DNA of 64,000 nucleotides from Afifellaceae bacterium. GTDB lineage: Bacteria; Pseudomonadota; Alphaproteobacteria; Rhizobiales; Afifellaceae. The notes below the pieces were generated by a model that searched no databases, was not told the origin of the DNA, and worked only from the letters and a program-made list of their open reading frames with translations. Positions 34,094 through 43,653 of this stretch are shown piece after piece. Positions within the stretch are counted from its first letter, which is position 1, and the number at the start of each line of letters is the position of its first letter. The translations under genes were made by a program, and so were the position numbers. The stretch covers positions 1-64,000 of the forward strand of contig JANQRH010000028.1 of NCBI GenBank assembly GCA_028284625.1. Reading direction: 5' to 3'.

Positions 34094-35173
34094 GTGCTGA
34101 AGCCCACACCGACCTTCAGGCACGCCGAATCGCGCCGCGAGGAGGCGCGTACCGTGCGCCTGCCCGCCGATCATCCGGCGGTCGGGGCCGGGCGCATCGG
34201 CGTGCTTCTGGTCAATCTGGGTACGCCGGAGGGCACCTCCTATTGGCCGATGCGGCGCTATCTCAACGAATTTCTTTCCGACCGCCGGGTCATCGAGTGG
34301 CCACGCCTGATCTGGCAGCCCATCCTGCAAGGTATCGTGCTCTCGACCCGTCCGAACAAAAGCGGCGCGCTCTATGCGTCCATCTGGAACGAGGCGGAGA
34401 ACGAATCGCCGCTCAGAACCTTCACCCGCTCACAGGCTGAGAAGCTCGCCGCGGAGCTGGCCGGCGAGGGGTCGCTCGTCGTCGATTGGGCGATGCGCTA
34501 CGGCAAGCCGAGCGTGGCCTCGCGGCTGGACGCGCTGCGCGAGGCGGGGTGTGAGCGTATCCTGGTCTTTCCGCTCTATCCGCAATACAGCGCCAGCACG
34601 ACTGCGACGGTGAATGATGTGGCTTTCGACGCACTGAAGACGATGCGATGGCAGCCGGCGCTCCGCACCGTTCCGCCCTATCACGACGAGCCGGTCTACA
34701 TCGATGCACTGGTGGAGAGCATCGAAACGCATCTCGCCACGCTCGACTTCACGCCGGACGTTGTGATCGCGTCGTACCATGGATTGCCGCTGTCCTATTT
34801 TCAGAAGGGCGACCCGTATCACTGTCATTGCCAGAAGACGTCGCGGCTCATGCGCGAGCGGCTCGGCTGGCCGGAGGAGCGGTTGATCACCACCTTTCAG
34901 TCGCGGTTCGGGCCGGAAGAATGGCTAAAGCCCTATACCGACGAAACGGTGGAGCGCCTGGCAAAAGAAGGCGTGAAGCGGCTTGCCATCATCAATCCGG
35001 GTTTCGTCTCAGACTGCCTGGAGACGCTGGAGGAGATCGCGGTTGAGAATCGCGAGGTCTTCCTCGAGCATGGCGGTGAGAATTTCTCGCATATCCCGTG
35101 CCTTAACGATTCGCCGGCGGGCATGCGGGTGATCGCCAACGTCGTCGTGCGCGAGCTGCAGGGCTGGATCTAA
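34094..35173 (+). CDS. hemH: Ferrochelatase
   Basis: Inserts Fe2+ into protoporphyrin IX, the last step of protoheme synthesis, at the inner membrane surface. It has 359 residues from GTG 34094, with GGAG 7 bases upstream; TTG 34088 is too close to that site. Signatures include GVLLVNLGTPEG, VFPLYPQYSASTTATVND, the catalytic histidine region ASYHGLPLSYFQKGDPY with CHCQKTSRL, and the C-terminal NPGFVSDCLETLEEI. No Irr- or Fur-type site is obvious upstream by eye. Confidence 0.97.
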   Translation: MLKPTPTFRHAESRREEARTVRLPADHPAVGAGRIGVLLVNLGTPEGTSYWPMRRYLNEFLSDRRVIEWPRLIWQPILQGIVLSTRPNKSGALYASIWNEAENESPLRTFTRSQAEKLAAELAGEGSLVVDWAMRYGKPSVASRLDALREAGCERILVFPLYPQYSASTTATVNDVAFDALKTMRWQPALRTVPPYHDEPVYIDALVESIETHLATLDFTPDVVIASYHGLPLSYFQKGDPYHCHCQKTSRLMRERLGWPEERLITTFQSRFGPEEWLKPYTDETVERLAKEGVKRLAIINPGFVSDCLETLEEIAVENREVFLEHGGENFSHIPCLNDSPAGMRVIANVVVRELQGWI

Positions 35174-35255
35174 GGGCCGGCCGAGAATGCGGGCGGCGCG
35201 TCAGCGAGGCTCGTGGCGCCGGCCGCCGACGTTTCTTACCGGAAAGTCATCATCG

Positions 35256-35270
35256 TTAACCGCTGCTTAA
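35256..35270. promoter_or_regulatory. Predicted CtrA box upstream of minC
   Basis: TTAACCGCTGCTTAA is a perfect TTAA-N7-TTAA, 45 bp upstream of the minC start. CtrA is known to act on the min genes in Sinorhizobium, which supports the call. The box at 24986-25000 has the same architecture. Confidence 0.7.
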
Positions 35271-35315
35271 CCAGAGCGGCCTCAAATCGTAACGAAGCAG
35301 TTAACGAGGCCGACG

Positions 35316-36089
35316 TTGAACGCGAACGTTGCCATACAACAACGCAAGTCGCTCCGTTTCCGCGGCCGTTCCTTCATGGCGCTGGTCTTTGCGCCGGAAG
35401 AGCCGCTGGATGAGTGGCTTGCCGAACTCGACGAATGGAGCGCGAAATCTCCCGGCTATTTCGTCGGGCGTCCGATCATCCTGGACGTCTCCGGCCTGCC
35501 GCTCGACAAGGAGGCCCTGGCGAAGCTGATCGCCGATCTTGGCTCGCGCAACATCCGAATCATGGGCGTGGAGGGCACCAAGGCTTCTTTCCTGGGGCTT
35601 GGCATGCCGCCGCTTGTGGGCGGCGGAAGCGCGTCCGCAGCCGTCAACGATTTGCCCGATGCGCCGCCGCCACCGGCTGCGAAGCCGTCGGCGCCTGCGG
35701 CCAACGAGAACGCCAATCCGCCCGTCATGCCGGCGGCGGAACCGGCGGAAGCGTCGCGGCCCGCGTCGCTCGTTCATGACAGCCCGGTGCGCTCCGGGCA
35801 GTCGGTCATCTTCCCGCAGGGGGACTTGACCATCTTGGGCTCGGTCGCCTCCGGTTCGGAGGTGGTCGCTGGGGGCTCGATCCACATCTACGGGGCGCTG
35901 CGCGGACGGGCCATTGCCGGGTCCACCGGCGACGCCCAGGCGCGCATCTTCTGCAACAAGCTGGAAGCGGAGCTTATCGCCATCGACGGGCTCTACCGGA
36001 CAGCGGATGAGATGGATCCTCAATTTCGCAGTCGGCCGGTTCAGGCCTGGCTCGACGGCGAAACCATGGCGATGGCGACGCTCAGTTGA
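35316..36089 (+). CDS. minC: Septum site-determining protein MinC
   Basis: Inhibitor of FtsZ assembly, recruited to membranes by MinD. It has 257 residues. The N-terminal domain (about 1-105) includes SLRFRGRSFMALVFAPEEPLD; a Pro/Ala-rich linker follows, and the C-terminal right-handed beta-helix domain contains GDLTILGSVASGSEVVAGG, HIYGALRGRAIAG and ARIFCNKLEAELIAIDG. Start is TTG at 35316. It is the first gene of minCDE. Confidence 0.96.
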   Translation: MNANVAIQQRKSLRFRGRSFMALVFAPEEPLDEWLAELDEWSAKSPGYFVGRPIILDVSGLPLDKEALAKLIADLGSRNIRIMGVEGTKASFLGLGMPPLVGGGSASAAVNDLPDAPPPPAAKPSAPAANENANPPVMPAAEPAEASRPASLVHDSPVRSGQSVIFPQGDLTILGSVASGSEVVAGGSIHIYGALRGRAIAGSTGDAQARIFCNKLEAELIAIDGLYRTADEMDPQFRSRPVQAWLDGETMAMATLS

Positions 36090-36109
36090 GATTTTAAGGA
36101 GGGAGCCAC

Positions 36110-36925
36110 ATGGCCAAAGTTCTGGTCGTTACTTCAGGTAAGGGCGGTGTCGGCAAGACGACCTCGACGGCCGCCATCGGTGCTGCTCTGGCCAAAGAAG
36201 GCAAGAACGTCGTCGTGGTCGATTTCGATGTCGGGCTGCGCAATCTGGACCTGGTCATGGGTGCGGAGCGGCGCGTCGTCTACGACCTGATCAACGTCGT
36301 TCAGGGCGATGCCAAGCTGCCGCAGGCGCTGATCCGCGACAAGCGGGTCGACACGCTGTGCCTGCTTCCTGCTTCGCAGACGCGCGACAAGGACGCGCTG
36401 ACGGAGGAGGGGGTGAGCCAGGTCATGAACGAGCTTCGCGAGAAGTTCGACTGGGTCATCTGCGACAGCCCGGCTGGCATTGAGCGCGGCGCCACCTTGG
36501 CGATGCGCCACGCCGACGTTGCGATTGTCGTCACCAATCCTGAGGTCTCCTCGGTGCGCGATTCAGACCGCATCATCGGTCTGCTCGACGCGAAGACCGC
36601 GCGCGCGGAGAAGGGCGAGCGGATCGACAAGCATCTCCTCCTCACACGCTACGATCCGGCGCGCGCGGAGCGCGGCGAGATGCTCAAGACGGAAGATGTG
36701 CTGGAGATCCTCTCCATCCCGCTTCTGGGGATCATTCCGGAAAGCGAGGAGGTTCTTAAAGCCTCCAACCTCGGGTCGCCGGTGACGATTTCCAACCCGT
36801 TGAGCGGCCCGGCGCGCGCCTATGCGGATGCGGCCAAGCGGCTCTCCGGCGAGACGGTGCTTCTGACCATACCGACGGACCGCAGAAGCCTGCTCGACAG
36901 GCTGTTCATGCGGAGGGCTGCATGA
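36110..36925 (+). CDS. minD: Septum site-determining ATPase MinD
   Basis: ParA/MinD-type ATPase that binds the membrane in its ATP form and recruits MinC. It has 271 residues. The deviant Walker [12 protein letters not shown], carries Lys11 and Lys16. Other features are [28 protein letters not shown] and a C-terminal amphipathic helix, [25 protein letters not shown] ribosome site precedes the ATG, and its stop overlaps the minE start. Confidence 0.98.
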   Translation: MAKVLVVTSGKGGVGKTTSTAAIGAALAKEGKNVVVVDFDVGLRNLDLVMGAERRVVYDLINVVQGDAKLPQALIRDKRVDTLCLLPASQTRDKDALTEEGVSQVMNELREKFDWVICDSPAGIERGATLAMRHADVAIVVTNPEVSSVRDSDRIIGLLDAKTARAEKGERIDKHLLLTRYDPARAERGEMLKTEDVLEILSIPLLGIIPESEEVLKASNLGSPVTISNPLSGPARAYADAAKRLSGETVLLTIPTDRRSLLDRLFMRRAA

Positions 36926-37227
36926 ACCTGCTCAATCTGTTCGGTAAGCGCAAATCCGCGCCTGTTGCGCGTGAGCGCCTGCAGATTCTGCTGGCGCATG
37001 AACGCACCATCGCCGGCGGGTCTGATCTCGTCGCTGTTCTCCGGGAAGAGATTCTCGCCGTGCTGAAGAAGCATGTGAGCGTCGACAGCGATAAGGTCCA
37101 GGTCAAGATGGAACGCGGCAAGGCGGTTTCCACGCTCGCCGTCGACATCGAGATCCCGACGCCGACGGAACCGCTTTCCAAGCTGGAGCGGCCGAAGGTG
37201 ACCGCAGCCGCGGCAGCCGCGGGGTAG
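36922..37227 (+). CDS. minE: Cell division topological specificity factor MinE
   Basis: Stimulates MinD ATPase and sets up the Min oscillation. It has 101 residues. The N-terminal amphipathic helix is [18 protein letters not shown], followed by [11 protein letters not shown], the MinD-binding segment, and a beta-strand C-terminal domain. The start overlaps minD by 4 bases (ATGA). Confidence 0.97.
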   Translation: MNLLNLFGKRKSAPVARERLQILLAHERTIAGGSDLVAVLREEILAVLKKHVSVDSDKVQVKMERGKAVSTLAVDIEIPTPTEPLSKLERPKVTAAAAAAG

Positions 37228-37250
37228 CGCCTGAAGGCGCCCTGGTTTTT
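37227..37250 (+). terminator. Possible terminator of minCDE
   Basis: A 5-bp GC stem, GCGCC and GGCGC with a TGAA loop, starts at the minE stop codon and is followed by CCTGG and five T residues. The stem is short and the T-run is offset, so efficiency is doubtful. Confidence 0.4.
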
Positions 37251-37283
37251 GTGACGCTGACGCGTGCCGGGTCAGCCAGCACC

Positions 37284-37543
37284 CCACCTCCCCCTTGCGC
37301 GGAGGTCGGACTTTCGGCGAACGAAGCGAGCAGCGAAAGTCCGGGTGGGGGTGAGCGGAATCGCCCTTTCATCCAATCCTTCGAGGCGTCTTTCGCCCTC
37401 ATCCTGAGGTGCGAGCCCGAAAGGGCGAGCCTCGAAGGGGCGAAAGACGCACCTCAGGATGAGGGATGAAAGGGCATGCCCCCACCCGAAATCCTGCGTC
37501 GCTTTGCTCCTTTGATTTCGACCTCCCCGCAAGGGGGAGGTGG
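37284..37543. repeat. 260-bp nested palindromic (mosaic) intergenic element
   Basis: Terminal inverted repeats of 23 bp (37284-37306 and 37521-37543) differ at one position. Inside lie further perfect pairs: CGGGTGGGGG / CCCCCACCCG (37342-37351, 37479-37488), GCCCTTTCATCC / GGATGAAAGGGC (37363-37374, 37464-37475), GCGTCTTTCGCC / GGCGAAAGACGC (37386-37397, 37439-37450) and CCTCATCCTGAGGTG with its complement (37450-37464). It has no coding potential. It occupies most of the 346-bp gap between minE and the next gene. The CCTCATCCTGAGG core resembles dispersed repeats seen in other alphaproteobacteria. Confidence 0.85.
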
Positions 37544-37573
37544 ACTTTACTGTATGACGACAAAGAAGGCCGC

Positions 37574-38422
37574 CTACTTCGCCATATATTCAGCGAAGGC
37601 GTCCTTGTAGTCGGGATGCCAACGCGACAGGGCCGGGCGGTTTTCGATGATGTCGCCGACCGCCCAGCGCATCCGTTTCTCGTCCATCTCACGCGTGACG
37701 TCGTTGTCCGGGCAGAGGATGTAGAAGTCGCCGCGCTCCATCGCCGGAAGCATGAAGTCGACCACCTGCTCCGACGTCCAGGCGCTGGCAGGCTTCTCCG
37801 TGCCCGCCGGCCAATTGGCGATGTTGGTGAACGTGAACCCGGGAATGAGAAGGTGCACGCTGACCTGGCAATTATCGATATTGCGGAGTTCGTGGGCGAG
37901 CGCTTCCGACGCCACCTTCAAGGCGGCCTTTGAGACATTGTAGGCGGTGTTGCCCGGCGGGCAGGTGATCCCCTGCTTGGATCCGGTATTGACGATTGCC
38001 GCGGGCGTTCCCTGCTCCACCATGGCCGGGGCAAAGACCTGCATGCCGTGGACGACGCCCCACAGATTGACGTCGATGATGGCGTTCCAGTCAGCGCCGC
38101 CGAGGAGCTTGCCGTCACCCTCGCGGCCGGCATTGTTCATAAGCAGCGCAACCTCGCCGAACGCCTCGTAGGCGCGCGCCTTCAGTGTCTCGATCGCTTC
38201 GCGTCGCGACACGTCGGTCGGCACGCCGATCACATCTTCGGGACGGCCGGCCCGGGCCGCTATTGCGGCGACCGCGTCATCCAGGGCCGCTTCGTTCACG
38301 TCGGCCAGGCAGAGCTTCATGCCGAGATCGGCGAAGCGCTCCGCCGCGGCGAGGCCGATGCCGCTGGCCGCGCCGGTAATGACGGCAGCGCGGCCGGGAG
38401 CGAGCGCAGGGTGTTGAGACAT
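37574..38422 (-). CDS. SDR family NAD(P)-dependent oxidoreductase
   Basis: Short-chain dehydrogenase of 282 residues. The cofactor motif TGAASGIGLAAAERF is at the N-terminus, with LCLADVNEAAL, where an Asp after the second strand suggests NAD rather than NADP. NNAGREG and the active site YNVSKAALK follow. It is monocistronic. The substrate is unknown. A palindromic mosaic element lies past its 3' end. Confidence 0.9.
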   Translation of the reverse strand: MSQHPALAPGRAAVITGAASGIGLAAAERFADLGMKLCLADVNEAALDDAVAAIAARAGRPEDVIGVPTDVSRREAIETLKARAYEAFGEVALLMNNAGREGDGKLLGGADWNAIIDVNLWGVVHGMQVFAPAMVEQGTPAAIVNTGSKQGITCPPGNTAYNVSKAALKVASEALAHELRNIDNCQVSVHLLIPGFTFTNIANWPAGTEKPASAWTSEQVVDFMLPAMERGDFYILCPDNDVTREMDEKRMRWAVGDIIENRPALSRWHPDYKDAFAEYMAK

Positions 38423-38585
38423 AGTGCTTCCTCTTGTTGATAGGCGGGATGTACTTGAACGTCCCGGGGGTGGCGCGTCACCTCAGATGTGGTAGCCGTC
38501 CATCTCTGCTACGACCCGGCCCGCGTGGATAATTGCCACAGGCCGGAATTCCAGCCATTCTCCCCCGGGGTTGAAGGAGATCCGC

Positions 38586-39593
38586 ATGATCAGCGGCTTC
38601 GATATAGCCGTCATCGTCCTGGTTGTGTTCGCCGTGATCGTTGTGATCTCGGCGGTCAAGACCGTGCCGCAGGGTTTCAATTATACGGTGGAGCGCTTCG
38701 GCCGCTACACCCGAACGCTGAAACCGGGTCTCAGCATCATCGTCCCGTTCGTCGATCGCATCGGATCGAAGATGAACATGATGGAGACGGTGCTCGATGT
38801 CGCAAGCCAGGAGGTGATCACCCGCGACAACGCCACGGTGACAGCCAACGGCATCACGTTCTTCCAGGTCATGGATGCAGCCCGTGCGGCTTATGAGGTC
38901 AATCAGCTTGAGAACGCCATTCTCAACCTCACGATGACCAATATTCGCTCCGTGATGGGGTCGATGGACCTCGACGAATTGCTGTCGAACCGCGACGAGA
39001 TCAACCAGCGGCTTCTGCGCGTTGTCGATGCGGCAGCGTCGCCTTGGGGCGTGAAGATCACGCGTATCGAGATCAAGGACATCGACCCGCCGAAGAATCT
39101 GGTGGAATCCATGGCCCGGCAGATGATGGCGGAGCGCGAAAAGCGCGCGACGATCCTGGAGGCGGAGGGACAGCGGCAGGCGCAAATCCTGCAGGCGGAA
39201 GGCCAGAAGCAGGCGCAAATTCTTGAGGCGGAGGGCCGCCGCGAGGCCGCGTTCCGCGATGCGGAGGCGCGCGAGCGTGAAGCGGAGGCCGAAGCGAAGG
39301 CGACCGCATCCGTCAGCGAGGCGATTGCCGCAGGCGACATGCAGGCCATCAATTACTTCGTGGCGCAGCGTTATGTTGAATCGCTTGAGGCTTTCGCCCG
39401 CTCGCCCAACCAGAAGACGTTCTTGTTGCCGATCGAGGCTTCCGGCATCGTCGGGTCGCTGGCCGGCATCGGGGAGATCGCCAAGGAGGTCTTCCGCGAC
39501 GATGATCGCGCCGCGCCGCGGCGGGCGGTCGGCTCCGTGCCGGTGACCGGCGCCACCCCGCCCGCCGGGGGCGAGGAGGGCAGCGGGGGCTGA
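38586..39593 (+). CDS. SPFH/Band 7 domain membrane protein (QmcA/paraslipin-like)
   Basis: A 335-residue membrane-associated scaffold protein. One N-terminal helix (about residues 3-22) is followed by the SPFH domain with VPQGFNYTVERFGRYTRTLKPG-type sequence, split here for length, and ATVTANGITFFQVMDA. A coiled-coil-like segment rich in Glu/Ala/Gln (about 195-260) contains repeats of EAEGQRQAQILQ. ATG 38586 is preceded by AAGGAG at optimal spacing. Proteins of this type organise membrane domains and protect proteins or modulate proteases. It is coupled to the NfeD gene. Confidence 0.92.
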   Translation: MISGFDIAVIVLVVFAVIVVISAVKTVPQGFNYTVERFGRYTRTLKPGLSIIVPFVDRIGSKMNMMETVLDVASQEVITRDNATVTANGITFFQVMDAARAAYEVNQLENAILNLTMTNIRSVMGSMDLDELLSNRDEINQRLLRVVDAAASPWGVKITRIEIKDIDPPKNLVESMARQMMAEREKRATILEAEGQRQAQILQAEGQKQAQILEAEGRREAAFRDAEAREREAEAEAKATASVSEAIAAGDMQAINYFVAQRYVESLEAFARSPNQKTFLLPIEASGIVGSLAGIGEIAKEVFRDDDRAAPRRAVGSVPVTGATPPAGGEEGSGG

Positions 39594-39594
39594 G

Positions 39595-40041
39595 ATGATC
39601 GGCGAGCTGATCGATTCGCTGGGCGGGTGGACGTGGTGGATCCTCGGCCTTCTGCTCCTCGGGATTGAGGTCCTGGCGCCGGGATTCTTCTTCCTGTGGT
39701 TCGGCATCGCCGCCATTTTGATCGGCATCAGCGCGCTTCTTGTCGACTGGCCTTGGCAGATGCAGGTGCTGGGCTTCGTTGTGCTTTCGGTTGTTGCCGC
39801 GCTGATCGGGCGGCGCTTCGCCGGCAACGTCAACGGTGAGACAGCCGACCCGCACCTGAACCTCAGGGCCAGCCGGCTGACGGGACAGACCTTCGTTCTG
39901 TCTGAACCGATCGTGGAGGGGCGCGGCCGCGTCACGATCGACGATTCGGTGTGGCAGGTCCGCGGGCCGGACGCGCCGGCCGGGACCCGCGTTGTCGTCA
40001 CAGGGGCCGACGGGACGATTTTGACCGTGGACGCCGCCTGA
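39595..40041 (+). CDS. NfeD family membrane protein
   Basis: Short-form NfeD of 148 residues with two or three hydrophobic helices in the first 80 residues (WWILGLLLLGIEVLAPGFFF, AAILIGISALL) and a C-terminal OB-like domain after residue 85. Short NfeD proteins interact with SPFH partners. The start is 1 bp after the stop of the SPFH gene, the standard pair. Confidence 0.92.
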   Translation: MIGELIDSLGGWTWWILGLLLLGIEVLAPGFFFLWFGIAAILIGISALLVDWPWQMQVLGFVVLSVVAALIGRRFAGNVNGETADPHLNLRASRLTGQTFVLSEPIVEGRGRVTIDDSVWQVRGPDAPAGTRVVVTGADGTILTVDAA

Positions 40042-40054
40042 ACGGCGACGTGGG

Positions 40055-41050
40055 CTACACCGCGCCGATGCGCAGAAGGTCGTGCAGGTGGACGATGCCG
40101 ACCGGCTTGTTGCGCTCCACAACAAGAAGCGCGGTGATGGCGGCGCTGTTGAGGATATCGAGCGCAGAGGCGACCAGCGCGTCGGGCGCGATCGTCTTCG
40201 GATCGGGCGTCATCACGTCCTCCACATTGTGGGAGAAGATGTCGCCGGTGAGGTGACGACGAAGGTCGCCATCGGTGATGATACCGGCCAGCTTGCCGCG
40301 CTTGTCGATGACGCCCAGGCAGCCGAAGCCTTTTTGCGAGATGAGGAGCAGTGCCTCACCCATCGGCGTGCCGACGGGCGCCAGGGGCAGCCGGTCGCCG
40401 CGATGCATCACGTCGCGCACATGGGTCAAATTGGCGCCCAGTGAGCCGCCGGGGTGGAACTTGAGAAAATCGTCGGCGGTGAAGCCGCGCGATTCAAGCA
40501 GCGCGATGGCCAGCGCATCGCCCAGCGCCAATTGCATCAACGTGGAGGTGGTCGGCGCCAGGCCGTGCGGGCAGGCCTCTTCCACCCGCGGCATGACCAG
40601 GCTGATATCGGCGTATTGCGCCAGGGTGGAATCGGGGCGCGAGGTCATGGCGATGAAGGGGACGCGGAAGCGGCGGGAATAAAAGACTATATTGCGCAAC
40701 TCCGCCGTCTCGCCGGACCACGACAGCGCCAGAATCACATCATGCGGCGTGATCATGCCGAGGTCGCCGTGGCTCGCCTCGGCCGGGTGCACGAAGAAAG
40801 CCGGCGTGCCGGTGGATGCCAGGGTCGCGGCCACCTTGGCGCCGACATGGCCGCTCTTGCCCATGCCGGTCACGATGACGCGTCCTTCGGCGCTGGAGAT
40901 CATCTCGCAGGCGCGCTGAAACGGCTCGTGCATCGGCCCGGCGAGCGCATTCTCCATGGCCTGCAGGCCGGCGGCGTCCATGCGCAGCGTGCGGATGGCG
41001 GGAGAAACGTCGTCGACGAGGTGTGGTTTGTGGGCGGGCGCGGAACTCAT
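40055..41050 (-). CDS. kdsD: Arabinose-5-phosphate isomerase (KpsF/GutQ family)
   Basis: Interconverts D-ribulose 5-phosphate and D-arabinose 5-phosphate, the first step in Kdo synthesis for LPS. It has 331 residues from ATG 41050 with AAGGACCAAGG upstream; an in-frame start at 41134 would add 28 residues and is less likely. The SIS domain has VTGMGKSGHVGAKVAATLAS, HGDLGMITPHDV and LSWSGETAELRN. Two CBS domains follow (about 210-325). It is divergent from an outer-membrane beta-barrel gene. Confidence 0.93.
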   Translation of the reverse strand: MSSAPAHKPHLVDDVSPAIRTLRMDAAGLQAMENALAGPMHEPFQRACEMISSAEGRVIVTGMGKSGHVGAKVAATLASTGTPAFFVHPAEASHGDLGMITPHDVILALSWSGETAELRNIVFYSRRFRVPFIAMTSRPDSTLAQYADISLVMPRVEEACPHGLAPTTSTLMQLALGDALAIALLESRGFTADDFLKFHPGGSLGANLTHVRDVMHRGDRLPLAPVGTPMGEALLLISQKGFGCLGVIDKRGKLAGIITDGDLRRHLTGDIFSHNVEDVMTPDPKTIAPDALVASALDILNSAAITALLVVERNKPVGIVHLHDLLRIGAV

Positions 41051-41139
41051 ACCTTGGTCCTTTTTCTTGACGATTAGCACGCCGCCACGGGAAGCGCGAG
41101 GCTTCAAACGACCCGGAAAGGTGTTGTTAACCATGCGGC

Positions 41140-41154
41140 TTTACCTCTCGTTAA
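41140..41154. promoter_or_regulatory. Possible degenerate CtrA-like site
   Basis: TTTACCTCTCGTTAA fits TTAA-N7-TTAA at seven of eight conserved positions, in the divergent region between kdsD and the beta-barrel gene, 40 bp before the latter. Only moderate evidence; such near matches arise by chance. Confidence 0.3.
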
Positions 41155-41193
41155 AGCGGGCTCGGCGGGCCGGGCCCGCGTGACCGCGTCCGG

Positions 41194-42660
41194 GTGAACA
41201 TGCAGCGCTCCATAGCCCTGGTCTTCGCCGTTCTGGCCCTGACGAGCGGCGCGGCCGCACAGGGCGGCGCTCAAGCGCCGAGCGCGCCGCGTGCCGGCGC
41301 ATTCGATACTCTGATCGACTTCGTCCTACGCCCCTCCCAAGCCGCGGAGGAGGAAGAGGAGGACATCTGGGACTGGGACCGGGAGCCGGAGCCGTCGCTT
41401 CTGGAAAGCGAGATCGGTCCCCCGATCGCTGGTCCGACCGGCGAAGAGGCGATCGGACCGACGCTTGCCGGGCCGGGCACGACGGCTGAAGAGCGGGCGC
41501 GGGCCAGACGCGGCCGGACACTCAGCGCCAGCGCCTTCGACCCGATCGGGATACGGGTGGGGTCGTTCATCATCCGCCCGTCGATTGAGATCGGCATGAG
41601 CGCCACCGACAACGTCACCGGGGCTGCGGACGGACCGAACGCGGTGGGCCTGCTCGTCGCGCCGGAAGTGACCATCAGCTCAGAGGACGATCGCCACCGT
41701 GTGGAGGTGGAGCTGAGCGGCGAGGGCGTCTTCTACGAGGACGATGCGTTCAACACCAGCAGCGCTGCGGCGCGTATCGGTGGCCGCTACGACCTGACCA
41801 GCCGCACGACGATCGTCGGCGAAGGGGGTTACGCCCAGTTCCGCGAGGATTTCACCGACCCCGACACGCCGGGCGGCGCGGCGGAGCGTCCTTTGGTCCA
41901 GTCATTCGATGCAACGCTCGGCATTGAGCAGCGGATCGGGCGGTTCAGCCTGACCCCGTCGGGGTTTGTAGATCGCACGATCAATGACGATGTGCCGCTG
42001 ACCGGCGGCGGCGTCGCGTCACGACGTGAGTTGGATAGCACGGAATATGGCGGCCGGCTTCGCGCAGCCTTTGCGCTGGGTGCCGGTGTTGCGCCGTTCG
42101 TAGAAGTCACGGGCGGCGTACGCGACTTCGACCAGGAAGTGGACAATAGCGGCTTTCGGCGCTCAAGCGTCTGGGGCGAGCTTTCTGGCGGCCTCGTCAT
42201 CGATCGCGGCGACAAGCTGCGTGGCGAGGTGTCGCTCGGCTACCATCACGAAGAGCTCGACGACGGCCGGCTCTCTGAGCTTGAGGCGTTTCTGGCAAAC
42301 GCCGCCATCGTCTGGTCGCCGCGGCGGCTGACGGAGGTTCAGTTCGATTTCTCCACCGACGTGCAGACGACGAGCGTCGCGGGCGAGGCGGGCTCCGTCG
42401 TCTATGCCGGCGTGCTGACGCTGGCGCGCCAGGTCAGCCCGCGCGTGCTCCTGGCGGGCGGCGGCGGTGTGGAGTACGAATATGTCATCGGCGGCGACCG
42501 GGAAGACGTGACGTTCACCGGGTTCGCAGAGGCCTCATACGCCTTCAACCGGATGGCCTCGCTCGCCGCACGCTACGAATACGAACAAGAAGAAAGCAGC
42601 GAGCCGGGCGGCGATTCGAAGGCGCATACTGTGGAAGTGCGCGTCCGCCTGCAGCGTTAG
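41194..42660 (+). CDS. Outer-membrane beta-barrel protein (BBP2_2-like)
   Basis: A 488-residue exported protein. The signal peptide ends around SGAAAQ; the next 80 residues are Glu/Pro-rich. From about residue 120 onward alternating short strands typical of an outer-membrane barrel appear (IIRPSIEIGMSATDN, GGRYDLTSRTTIVGEGGYA), and the last residue region is EVRVRLQR. It resembles the putative beta-barrel porin 2 family often linked to polysaccharide export. The nearby galU, galE and acyltransferase genes fit that idea, but no export operon is present. Start may be GTG 41194 or ATG 41200. Confidence 0.82.
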   Translation: MNMQRSIALVFAVLALTSGAAAQGGAQAPSAPRAGAFDTLIDFVLRPSQAAEEEEEDIWDWDREPEPSLLESEIGPPIAGPTGEEAIGPTLAGPGTTAEERARARRGRTLSASAFDPIGIRVGSFIIRPSIEIGMSATDNVTGAADGPNAVGLLVAPEVTISSEDDRHRVEVELSGEGVFYEDDAFNTSSAAARIGGRYDLTSRTTIVGEGGYAQFREDFTDPDTPGGAAERPLVQSFDATLGIEQRIGRFSLTPSGFVDRTINDDVPLTGGGVASRRELDSTEYGGRLRAAFALGAGVAPFVEVTGGVRDFDQEVDNSGFRRSSVWGELSGGLVIDRGDKLRGEVSLGYHHEELDDGRLSELEAFLANAAIVWSPRRLTEVQFDFSTDVQTTSVAGEAGSVVYAGVLTLARQVSPRVLLAGGGGVEYEYVIGGDREDVTFTGFAEASYAFNRMASLAARYEYEQEESSEPGGDSKAHTVEVRVRLQR

Positions 42661-42691
42661 CAAAGCCCGCAGCCGTCCAAAGGCGTCTTTC

Positions 42692-43570
42692 CTAAGAGCC
42701 CTCGTCGCCCAAGAGCGTCGTCAGCTCGGCGCGGAGTTCCGGCGCGATGTCCGGCCGCGCCAGGGCATAAGCGAGATTGGCCATCAAGAAGCCCGTCTTC
42801 GTGCCGGTATCGAAGGTGCGGCCGTTATAGCGGAAGCCGGTGAAACGCTGCGCTTCGGCAAGCCGCTGCATGGCGTCGGTCACCTGGATCTCGCCGCCAG
42901 CCCCCGGCTCCTGGTCGTCCAGGAGGTCAAAGATCTCAGGCTGCAGGATGTAGCGGCCGGAGACATACAGATTGGACGGCGCGTCCTCGCGTTTGGGCTT
43001 CTCCACCATTCCGGTGATGCGGAAGCCGACCTCGTCCTCCTCGCCGACGCCGACGACACCATAGCGGCTGACTTGATCCCACGGGCATTCCTCCACCGCG
43101 ATGACGTTGCCGCCGTGCTTCTCGTAGGCGGCGATCATCTGCGGCAGGCAGCCCGGCGTGGTCAGCATGTCGGGAAGCAACAGGGCGAAGGGCTCGCGCC
43201 CGATGATGTCGCGCGCGCACCACACGGCGTGTCCGAGGCCGAGCGGCGCCTGCTGGCGCGTGAAGCTGGTCGTGCCGGCTTTCGGCAGCTCGTGGCGCAG
43301 CTGCTCCAGCTCGGCCGTCTTGCCGCGCGCCTCAAGCGTGGTCTCCAGCTCGTAGGCGATGTCGAAATGGTCCTCAATCACCGCCTTGTTGCGGCCAGTG
43401 ACGAAGACGAAGTGCTCGATGCCCGCCTCGCGCGCTTCGTCGAGCACGTAATGCAGCGCCGGCCGGTCGACGATCGTCAGCATCTCCTTCGGCACCGCCT
43501 TGGTGGCGGGAAGGAAGCGCGTGCCGAGGCCGGCAACGGGGAAAACGGCTTTTCGGAGAGGATTCACCAC
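42692..43570 (-). CDS. galU: UTP-glucose-1-phosphate uridylyltransferase
   Basis: Makes UDP-glucose from UTP and glucose 1-phosphate, for LPS and exopolysaccharides. It has 292 residues. The nucleotide-binding motif is [32 protein letters not shown] and [13 protein letters not shown] are further family blocks. It is divergent from galE with 83 bp between them, so both UDP-hexose steps may share control. Confidence 0.96.
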   Translation of the reverse strand: MVNPLRKAVFPVAGLGTRFLPATKAVPKEMLTIVDRPALHYVLDEAREAGIEHFVFVTGRNKAVIEDHFDIAYELETTLEARGKTAELEQLRHELPKAGTTSFTRQQAPLGLGHAVWCARDIIGREPFALLLPDMLTTPGCLPQMIAAYEKHGGNVIAVEECPWDQVSRYGVVGVGEEDEVGFRITGMVEKPKREDAPSNLYVSGRYILQPEIFDLLDDQEPGAGGEIQVTDAMQRLAEAQRFTGFRYNGRTFDTGTKTGFLMANLAYALARPDIAPELRAELTTLLGDEGS

Positions 43571-43653
43571 GCCCGGAGCTTTTAATTGCCCATCCTTTCC
43601 AATCCCTTACTGTGTTTTGATCGGCCCGCCTAGAGGCCGAAGATGCGGGGCGT

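Noticed and set aside
38478..40001. Minus-strand 507-codon frame
   Set aside because: It is antisense to the SPFH and NfeD genes, with Arg/His-rich composition and no domain.
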